A stretch of 64,000 nucleotides of DNA. It comes from Streptomyces mirabilis. Lineage in GTDB: Bacteria > Actinomycetota > Actinomycetes > Streptomycetales > Streptomycetaceae. A program made the position numbers and the translations under genes. Of this stretch, positions 7,280-14,153 are shown in pieces (position 1 is the stretch's first letter; every line of letters begins with the position of its first letter). Below the pieces are notes generated by a model. That model searched no databases. It saw nothing but the letters and a program-made list of their open reading frames with translations, and had not been told where the DNA came from. The stretch covers positions 62,001-126,000 of the forward strand of contig NZ_CP074102.1 in NCBI RefSeq assembly GCF_018310535.1. Direction: 5' to 3'.

Positions 7280-10200
7280 ATGGAAGAGGCCGAAGGGGAG
7301 GACGGCCCCCTCGAAGAACCCGGCGGTGGCGCGCGCTCCGAGCCGGCCGGCACCACGTTCTTCGGTCCTGCGGCAGTCGTGCAGGGCACCGGAAACACTC
7401 AGATCAACCACTTCGGCGGCCGCCCCGACGACTCCCACGAGAGCTGGTTGGCCGAGTACCTCGTGGCCGCCGCCGACGCCTCGAAGGAGCACCCTTATCC
7501 CGCGGTGCTGCCCGGGCAGGGGCCGTCGCTGGACGCCGTCTACGTCCACCAGCGCCTCGGCAGCCTGACGGACGACGGGCTCCCGATGGAACCCGAGGCG
7601 GTCGAACGGATCCTGACGAGCGGCCAGACGTGCGCGGTGCTCGCCGGGGCCGGCGGCGGAAAGTCCAGCCTGTTGCGCACCCTTCTGGCGATCGGCGTGG
7701 ACCGGCAGCTCAAGGGCGCCGAGGACGGCCCCGTACCGGTGCTCGTCCCCGCTGCGGCGCTGGAGGGCCGATCGCTCTCGAAGGCACTCTCCATCGCGGT
7801 ACGGCTTGAACTGAAGGGCCTGGTGCGGACGTTGCCGCCAGACCTTTTCGGGGTCCCGCCGAGACCAGGCTCCTACTGGCTCGTCCTGGTCGACGAACTG
7901 GACGAGATAGCCGATCCCACCAGGCGCCGGAACGTTCTCCGTCAGTTGCTGGCGATCGAACGCAACCAGAAGAATCCGCAGTACCGCTTCGTCGTCGCCA
8001 CCCGCCCTCTGCCGGACGGCGAGCTGGATCTGCTGGGCCCGGACGTCCCCCGCTACGAACTGGAGCGCTTCCAGCTCACCGAGCTGGAGGAGGTCGCCCG
8101 TCGCTGGTTCTCCGCCTATGGGCTGAACGACCCGTCCGGGCAGGCGCACCTGTTCGTCACGGATCTGGACCGGTCACATCTGGCAGGACTGGCGCGCATC
8201 CCCCTCATGGCTTCCTTGCTGTGCCAGCTCCACACGGCGACACCTGCGAAGCCCTTGCCCGCGGTGCGCGGAGCGATCTATGCGGAGTTCGCCCGGCTGC
8301 TGCACAAGCGGCAGTACAGCCCTGCCGAGCCGGGCAACCCTCGCGAGATCTGCGCCGGGTTCCAGCGTTACGGCGAGGCCGCCGTAGCGCGGGCCGAGCA
8401 CACGCTCGGCCATCTGCCGGATCTCATCGAGCACTTGGCGGCAGAGCGGCGTGGCGGGAGCCAACTCGGCGCGGTCGAGATCGTGGCGATGCACCCGGAT
8501 GCCGAACCCCCGCCCTACCCTGTGCCCCCGGACGAATGGCAGGGGTTCCTGGCCACCGCTCTGCGCCACAGCGGGTTTCTGACCTTCCACGCCGGTGACC
8601 ACCTCTTCGCCCATCAGACGCTGATGGAGTACTGCGCCGCCCGGCACACCACGCGAGGCCCCGGAGAACCTCCCCTGCGACGGATCCTGGCGCGGTGGCG
8701 CAGTGACGATCCCTCCTATGTCGGCTTCCTCATCGACACCGCCTCGCCGAAGGCCAGGCGCAAGGCAATGCCGAAGCTGCGCCGTCTGGCGCGTCGCGGC
8801 GGGCTCGACGGGTGCCTCTTCCTCGCGGAACTCGCCGGCCTCGGCACGGACCTGCCGGACCACGTGCTCGATGCCACGGCCGACGGATTGGCCGCCGCCG
8901 CCCGGAACAGGAGAAAGGCCGAGAGGGACCGGACGCAGGCCGTCGTGGCGCTGACCCGGCTCTCCGGCCCCGATGTCCAGACAGTCCTTCACGGCCTCGT
9001 CCAGTCCGGTGCGCTGAACGGGACCGCACTGGTCGCCGCCATCGCGGAACTGCTGGAACTCGGTGATCCGCAGGTGCGCGAGATGCTCCACGACCTGGCT
9101 GTCAGCGACGCCCAGTACTCCGCCCACCGACTGTGGGCGGCCGGCCATCTGGCCGCCCTCGACGACCCGCGGCTTCCCGACGTGCTGTACGTCCTCGCCC
9201 TCAGCGCGCACGCCGACGCCGCGGACCGGGCCGTCGCGGCGGAGCGGCTGGCAGCTCTTCACGATCTTCGCGTCGCCGACGCCCACTACGCCATCGCGGC
9301 CGGCGCTTCCGCCGATGCCATGTATCGGGTGTCGGCGGCAATGGAGTTGGAGGCACTCCAGGACCACAGGCTGCCCGACGTGCTGTACGCGCTGGCGCGA
9401 GACCGTCGGGTGAACTTCTCCACGCGGCAGTGGGCCGCCCGGCGTGTGGCCCCCGGCGACGATCCTCGCACTGCCGGGCTCCTCCTCGAGCTGGCCCGCG
9501 ACTCAGCCCTGGGGGAGGATTTCCGTCGATGGGCCACATGGGAACTGTCGGCACTCGGGCATCCCGACCTGCCGGACGTGCTCTACTCCCTGGCCTGCGA
9601 CCCCGGTCTCGACGGTCACGCTCGCGTCAGAGCGGCCTGGGATCTCGGACGTACCGGAGATCCCCGGGCCCGGGAACTGCTGCGCTCGCTCGCGCTGGCG
9701 AAGCCGGGGCGCGCGCCCGGAACCCTGGGGGACGAGGGATCGAGGGCCAGGGCCGCCTCGGCTCTGGCCGCGCTGGGCAGCCCGATCGCTCCGGAGGTCT
9801 TTCACAACCTGGCCCGGGACAGGAGGCGCAGCTATCTCGACCGTCGCTTCTCCGTCCATCAGCTGGCCGACCTCGGGGACTCGCATGCGGCCGACGCCCT
9901 CCACACACTCGCGGTCGACACCACCCTCCATGTCTCCGTCCGCACCGAGGCGGCCTACGAACTGGCCGACTTGGGCGACCCTCGTGGGACTGACGTACTG
10001 CACTCACTCGTGCTCGACAACTCGCTGGAGAGGCAGGTGCGGGCGTTCGCCCTGCTGCGGCTCAGCGAGCACACCGACGCGCGTGTGCCGGGCATCCTCC
10101 GGGACCTGGCGACGCGGGAAAGCCTCTACAGCCCCTTGCGATCCCGGGCGATCGCTGGACTGGCGAAGCGCCATGAGGACTCCGTACCGGACATGCTGTT

Positions 10201-11029
10201 CACCGTCGCGGCGGACACCGACGTGGATGAGTCCGCCCGAAGTCTGGCCGCCCAGGCGCTCATGGACCGGGGTGACGCCCGGGCCCCGGATCAACTGCAC
10301 GCGCTGGCCGCGGCATCGGCGTTGCGTCCCGCGACGAGGGAAGCGGCCATCACCTGGCTGGGCCGTACCCGTCGGCCGCGCGCCCACGCCCTCCTGTGCG
10401 ACCTGGCTTCCTCCTCCGACCTGGATTCCGGGCTCCGGTACTCGGCCGTGCGCGCCCTGGCGCTTCGCGATGCTCCTGAGGCTCCCGAACTGTTCATCGC
10501 CCTCGCCCTCGACGCCGATGCCCGCCCGAGGGACCGCGCCGCCGCGGCCTACAACCTGACCGACCGAGGCGATCCCCGCGGCCCCGACCTTCTGTGCCGC
10601 CTGGCCCGGGACACCGCCCTCGACGACGAGTACCGTTTCGAAGCGGCTCAGGACCTGGCACATCTGCGTGATCCTCGCGGGCCTGACCTGCTCCACGAAC
10701 TCGCTTGCGACACCGGTGTCGGATCCTTCACCCGACGGTCGGCGGCCAGGGAGCTCGCCCGCCACGAGGACCCACGGCTTCCGGCGTTGCTGCGCATCAT
10801 GGCCGACGACCCCACGCTCGACGGCCTCTCCCGCTTCGTGGCGGTCCGCCGCCTCACGCGATCCGGTGATCCAAGCGGTCCGGAGCTCCTGCGCCGCCTC
10901 GCCGACGACCCCGGGCTGGACGCGGAGGTCCGCCACGAAGCCGCGCAGGAGCTCTCCTCTCACACCTCGCCGGCCGACCCCCGGGACCGACACGTCCTGC
11001 CGCACCGGCCGCAGGGGAAGGAGAGGTGA
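7280..11029 (+). CDS. NACHT-type STAND NTPase with N-terminal amyloid-like motif and HEAT-like repeats
   Basis: A 1249-residue NLR-like protein. Residues 24-44 contain TTFFGPAAVVQGTGNTQINHF, a RHIM-like/bacterial amyloid-signalling type motif around Q35. The NTPase has Walker A GAGGGKSS (K128), Walker B LVLVDELDEI (near D205) and the sensor-like YRFVVATRP, in the NACHT arrangement. A helical region includes HSGFLTFHAGDHLFAHQTLMEY, the winged-helix-like end common in NACHT proteins. Residues 562-1228 are twenty HEAT-like repeats. The ATG at 7280 is chosen because the motif follows closely; the frame is open upstream but that part reads as antisense of other ORFs, and the ribosome binding site is weak. 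NLR-like proteins of this layout sense invaders through their repeats and pass the signal to an effector by templating its amyloid motif. The likely partner is the SEFIR protein at 12209. Its TGA directly abuts the stop of the convergent pseudogene. Confidence 0.9.
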   Translation: MEEAEGEDGPLEEPGGGARSEPAGTTFFGPAAVVQGTGNTQINHFGGRPDDSHESWLAEYLVAAADASKEHPYPAVLPGQGPSLDAVYVHQRLGSLTDDGLPMEPEAVERILTSGQTCAVLAGAGGGKSSLLRTLLAIGVDRQLKGAEDGPVPVLVPAAALEGRSLSKALSIAVRLELKGLVRTLPPDLFGVPPRPGSYWLVLVDELDEIADPTRRRNVLRQLLAIERNQKNPQYRFVVATRPLPDGELDLLGPDVPRYELERFQLTELEEVARRWFSAYGLNDPSGQAHLFVTDLDRSHLAGLARIPLMASLLCQLHTATPAKPLPAVRGAIYAEFARLLHKRQYSPAEPGNPREICAGFQRYGEAAVARAEHTLGHLPDLIEHLAAERRGGSQLGAVEIVAMHPDAEPPPYPVPPDEWQGFLATALRHSGFLTFHAGDHLFAHQTLMEYCAARHTTRGPGEPPLRRILARWRSDDPSYVGFLIDTASPKARRKAMPKLRRLARRGGLDGCLFLAELAGLGTDLPDHVLDATADGLAAAARNRRKAERDRTQAVVALTRLSGPDVQTVLHGLVQSGALNGTALVAAIAELLELGDPQVREMLHDLAVSDAQYSAHRLWAAGHLAALDDPRLPDVLYVLALSAHADAADRAVAAERLAALHDLRVADAHYAIAAGASADAMYRVSAAMELEALQDHRLPDVLYALARDRRVNFSTRQWAARRVAPGDDPRTAGLLLELARDSALGEDFRRWATWELSALGHPDLPDVLYSLACDPGLDGHARVRAAWDLGRTGDPRARELLRSLALAKPGRAPGTLGDEGSRARAASALAALGSPIAPEVFHNLARDRRRSYLDRRFSVHQLADLGDSHAADALHTLAVDTTLHVSVRTEAAYELADLGDPRGTDVLHSLVLDNSLERQVRAFALLRLSEHTDARVPGILRDLATRESLYSPLRSRAIAGLAKRHEDSVPDMLFTVAADTDVDESARSLAAQALMDRGDARAPDQLHALAAASALRPATREAAITWLGRTRRPRAHALLCDLASSSDLDSGLRYSAVRALALRDAPEAPELFIALALDADARPRDRAAAAYNLTDRGDPRGPDLLCRLARDTALDDEYRFEAAQDLAHLRDPRGPDLLHELACDTGVGSFTRRSAARELARHEDPRLPALLRIMADDPTLDGLSRFVAVRRLTRSGDPSGPELLRRLADDPGLDAEVRHEAAQELSSHTSPADPRDRHVLPHRPQGKER
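8963..10963 (+). repeat. Array of twenty 33-residue HEAT-like repeats inside the NACHT protein
   Basis: The consensus is DPRxPDLLxxLAxDxxLDxxxR followed by xxAAxxLAxLG. Nineteen units are exactly 33 residues; the eighth is 40 because of an insertion (KPGRAPGTLGDEG). The array covers residues 562-1228 and leaves a 21-residue tail. Repeats with fixed length and diverged sequence are typical of superhelical ligand-binding scaffolds; here this is the presumed sensor. Confidence 0.85.
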
Positions 11030-12202
11030 TCACTCTTCCTCTTGCCGCAGTTCCTGTGCGGCGCTGCTGCCCGCGGCGGCCAGGGCGTCCATGATGACAA
11101 TCAGAGCGTCGACGGCGCCCCGGAGGCCGACGGCCCGGGGAATCCACTGCTCCACCAGGTACGCGAGACCCGACGCGGCGGGCCAGCCCGATACCAGGCG
11201 TAGACATGTGCGTCGCCCTCGTAGACCTGTGGTCCGAGGCACAGGAGGTCCATGTCGATCCGCATGGATTCCGGTGGCGACGTGCCCAGGTCAGGAAGCA
11301 CGCTGAGCTTTTCGTACCGCACGGTCGTCGCATGGTCCAGCAACGTGTTGATGACGGACAGACCCAAGGCCGGCCGGGTACACGGCAGAGCCCAGAACGG
11401 TCCGTAGTACCGGGCAGCCCGCGGCACTCCGATCCCGTGACCGAACCGGTGCTCTCGGACGCCGTCTCCTGTCGACGGCATGCCCCCTCGGGGGCGGTTC
11501 CCCGGCAGAACGACGTAGTAGGCGAGGGCTAACGCCCGACAGCATGCCGAACGCCTCCTCGACCGCCGCCACCGCGTCGTCGCGGGCGACGGTGACCACC
11601 CCAAGACCCGCGCGGCGGGCGGCGTCGGCCGGCGCCAGGAACCTGTCGCGGTCACCTTCTTGCACCACTTCCGCTCCGTCGAGCACGAGCAGGCGCACGG
11701 CGGTCATCGGCACGTGGGCGAACGGCTGAGACAGCGGTACGCCGACCACGGACTCCAGGATCGGCAGCGGCGGCCTGCAGTCGCGCAGGTCGACCACCAC
11801 GACTGCGGCACCGGTCTCCCGGAGCTGGTCCACAACCTGCAGACACAGCACGGACTTCCCCACGCTCGGCTCGCCGTGCACCACCAGCCCACCGCCGGTC
11901 GATGCGGCCCGGGTCATCGCCGCGGCCAAGTCCCGCAGAGCGGCCGCTCGGTCCACGGATGCCCGCTCGATCCTCCCTCCGTCTCGGCGGACGCGGAGTT
12001 CGTACGGCGTTCGAAGCCTGAGCTGCTGCTCGAAGTCGTCGAACGTGGCCGAGGGCGATCGTGGGTCGCTGTGGTAGCTGCGCTGATCGAATTAGTTGGT
12101 CTGCTGGTTGTGGTCGCCGAGCTGTACCGCCGTAGGGCCTGTGTACGTGTCGCCCGGCGCCGGGATGTCCGCACCGCCGGCCTCATCGGTGCCGCGGGTC
12201 AT
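11030..12202 (-). pseudogene. Broken STAND-type ATPase with N-terminal RHIM-like motif
   Basis: Reading from ATG at 12202 gives a 36-residue peptide ending TAVQLGDHNQQTN, then an in-frame TAA (12094-12092). The same frame continues as FDQRSYHSDPRSPS, FDDFEQQLRLRTPYELRVRR, AAALRDLAAAMTRA and the P-loop VVHGEPSVGKSVLCL, then LLVLDGAEVV as a Walker-B-like strand. Near 11530 the coding frame shifts (LALAYYVVLPGNR onwards, through VINTLLDHATTVRYEKLSVL). Near 11190 it shifts back (GLAYLVEQWIPRAVGLRG) and ends QELRQEEE at 11030. One stop and two compensating frameshifts make a functional full-length product unlikely. It follows the SEFIR gene by 6 bp, so it was the operon-paired receptor. Alternatively the first 36 codons may still be made as a free motif peptide. 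Confidence 0.75.
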
Positions 12203-12208
12203 GCCGGG

Positions 12209-12889
12209 CTACAGCGAGGAATTGAAAGTGTTGGTCTGGTGATTGTGGTCACCGATCTGCACAGCTGCCGGTCCGTTGAAGGTGTGTCGGACGGGTGCGC
12301 GTTCGGTCTCGGAAGGCGCGGTCTGCGCGTCCCGGGGCGGCAACTGCGGGAGGGAACCGAGTGCGGGCTCCGTCTCGTAGGGCTGGTCGGTGAGATAGCG
12401 CAGCAGTTTCTCGGCGCCCGCGAGGTCGATCGGGTCGACGGTGTAGTGGGTGACGGTGTGACCGCCGAGAAACGCCGGCAGGTCCTCCCGGCTGCCTCCG
12501 GGGAGCACCACACGCAGGATCCGCTCGTACCAGTCGGTGGGGTTGCGATAGACCATGTCCTTGATCAGCCGCGCCTCCCAGGCCACGCCCTCTCCGACTC
12601 CGGGGGCCTCCGCCCCTTCCGCCCGTCGCTTGTAGGCGGGTGAGGCAATCGTCAGTACGTAGTCGGCCGCCTCGAACTCCCGCTGCATCCACGCGGCCCA
12701 GTCCTGGGGCCGCTCCGCGGCCGGCCGGTCCAACCGTGCGTCGATGCCATGGCGTCGCAGCAGGATCCACAGCGCACGTACCCGGTCCGCGTGAGCACCG
12801 TCGTCGGCCTCGTGCGCGTAGGAGATGAAGACCCGAGGGCCATCGGGCGAGACGCTGCCGGTCTCTCCGCCCTCTGTTGTACGTGTCAC
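12209..12889 (-). CDS. SEFIR-domain effector with C-terminal amyloid-like motif
   Basis: A 226-residue protein. Residues 19-130 match the SEFIR domain, a TIR relative: RVFISYAHE, HADRVRALWILLRRHGIDAR, LDRPAAERPQDWAAWMQREF, ADYVLTIASPAYKRR and GVAWEARLI. After a variable linker, the last 21 residues hold GPAAVQIGDHNHQTNTF. The core V-Q-I-G is identical to the RHIM tetrad pattern (I/V-Q-I/V/L/C-G). Known bacterial pairs place such motifs at the end of a toxic effector and at the start of an NLR-type receptor, so that receptor assembly seeds effector clustering. The GTG at 12889 follows AGGA. It is the first gene of an operon whose second gene is the broken STAND protein. No catalytic residues are claimed; SEFIR domains may act by NAD depletion like TIR or by scaffolding. 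Confidence 0.87.
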   Translation of the reverse strand: MTRTTEGGETGSVSPDGPRVFISYAHEADDGAHADRVRALWILLRRHGIDARLDRPAAERPQDWAAWMQREFEAADYVLTIASPAYKRRAEGAEAPGVGEGVAWEARLIKDMVYRNPTDWYERILRVVLPGGSREDLPAFLGGHTVTHYTVDPIDLAGAEKLLRYLTDQPYETEPALGSLPQLPPRDAQTAPSETERAPVRHTFNGPAAVQIGDHNHQTNTFNSSL

Positions 12890-13416
12890 CTTGGAGTCCT
12901 AGTCGTTGCACCGCCCGCGGCTGACCGTGCTGTCATGTGCGGAGTTGACGGCACGGTGAGTCACCTCGGACCCGCACGAAGACGTCTCCATAGTAGAGGT
13001 GCGGCGACTTGCGCTCAGACCCATCCTGGAGGTCGGGTCCCCGACTCACTCCGGCCGACGGCTGTCTTTCCGGCGCGCCGCCGGTCGTGCTCGAAAGGTT
13101 GTACTCCAACACGCAGAACACGCTCAACGGGCAGGCGCCCGGCGACGCGAACATCAAAAATGCCGCCGCACGGCTCAGCACTCCCACCGTGGGATCTTGC
13201 AAGATTTCCGTGAGGTGAGCGAGTGTGGCCCCTACGAACCCGGCACGCAGGTGACGGTCGCCGCGCACCACACGATCGTCGCGCACTTCAGCCAGACCTC
13301 GTGATCGCTCGCCCTTCCCGCCACTGAACAGCCCACGACACAGCAGCGCTGCCCAGGCGGAGGCATCAACCCTGCCTCTTCGCTCGTGAAAGGGGCCGAG
13401 CCGCCGGCGTCGCCCC
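12890..13416. other. Gene-poor interval between effector locus and TetR gene
   Basis: No ORF here has convincing Streptomyces third-position GC bias or a recognisable product. The stretch 13090-13210 is visibly richer in A/T than its surroundings. Short ORFs exist on both strands (for example 12999-13304 plus, 12933-13439 minus), but none resembles a known family. It presumably contains the SEFIR promoter on the minus strand and otherwise decayed sequence. Confidence 0.4.
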
Positions 13417-14052
13417 CTACAAGGTGCGCCCCTCCGCATCCGTCAGCGTCTCGAAGGCCGCGTGGGCGAAGTCGAGGACGCCGATCTCGTCGCGCGCCGC
13501 CTCCGGCAGGCGGGCGTAGGTGAGCCGCAGGGCACGCAGCACGCCCACTCCCGCGCGGGCCAGGACGGACGCCCGCAGCACGCTCTCCGGCGCGGCCGGG
13601 TCGGCACCGTCCACCGTCATGCGGTCCAGGAACGCCGATGCGACGGCTTCCTCCAGGTCGAACAGGAGGAAGCGTTCGCCGCGCCCGGACGGAGCGGTCG
13701 ACAGGGGCTGCGGTCCGGCGAGGAGGATCCCGGCGGCCCAGTCATCGCGAGCGGCGAGCTCCAGGACGGCGTTGCGCAGGGCCGCGAGGGGAGATTCGCC
13801 CTGCGGGCGGGCCCTGATCGCCTCCTCCAACAACGGGATGAAGTCCCGGACGTGCTGCAGGATCAGGCTCTCCTTGGACGGGAAGTAGCGGAAGAAGGTC
13901 CGCTCCCCGACGCCCGCGGCGGCGGCGATGTCCCGCACGGTCGTCGCCTCGTAGCCGTTTTCCTGGAACAGCCGCGCCGCCGCGTGGATCAGCGCCTCAT
14001 GCGTGCGCCGCTTGTTCTGTTCCCTGCGTCCCGGTTCTGTCGCGCTCTCCAC
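13417..14052 (-). CDS. TetR-family repressor of the adjacent MMPL transporter
   Basis: A 211-residue TetR protein with an N-terminal HTH: HEALIHAAARLFQENGYEAT, VRDIAAAAGVGERTFFRYF and SKESLI at about residues 19-64. The C-terminal ligand domain is family-typical in length but not informative about the ligand. It is divergent from the MMPL transporter gene, and the 101-bp gap contains a perfect long inverted repeat (14082-14120). The standard arrangement is a repressor that controls itself and the exporter and is released by an exported compound. Confidence 0.9.
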   Translation of the reverse strand: MESATEPGRREQNKRRTHEALIHAAARLFQENGYEATTVRDIAAAAGVGERTFFRYFPSKESLILQHVRDFIPLLEEAIRARPQGESPLAALRNAVLELAARDDWAAGILLAGPQPLSTAPSGRGERFLLFDLEEAVASAFLDRMTVDGADPAAPESVLRASVLARAGVGVLRALRLTYARLPEAARDEIGVLDFAHAAFETLTDAEGRTL

Positions 14053-14081
14053 ACCCCGAGTATCCCAGCCCCACGAAAACT

Positions 14082-14120
14082 TGGCAGTCCTGCCACTTTG
14101 TTATTGTGGCAGGACTGCCA
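14082..14120. promoter_or_regulatory. TetR operator: nested 15-bp inverted repeats
   Basis: TGGCAGTCCTGCCAC (14082-14096) and GTGGCAGGACTGCCA (14106-14120) are perfect inverted copies separated by TTTGTTATT. Each arm is itself nearly palindromic (TGGCAG-TC-CTGCCA), so two TetR dimers could bind. The AT-rich spacer may contain the -10 region of one of the divergent promoters. Confidence 0.75.
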
Positions 14121-14153
14121 GTTTTTGGGACCGCTTTCTCACCATGGAGCGCC

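Noticed and set aside
7064..8149. Long minus-strand frame leading into the VQIGDHN ORF
   Set aside because: The part above 7063 is antisense to the NACHT gene and low in recognisable content; only the part from the GTG at 7063 is kept.
8174..9367. Long antisense ORFs across the HEAT-repeat region
   Set aside because: They are mirror frames of the repeat-coding strand, caused by GC-rich third positions.
12933..13439. 168-residue minus-strand ORF before the TetR gene
   Set aside because: No ribosome binding site, family or convincing codon bias; it overlaps the TetR 3' end in a shifted frame.
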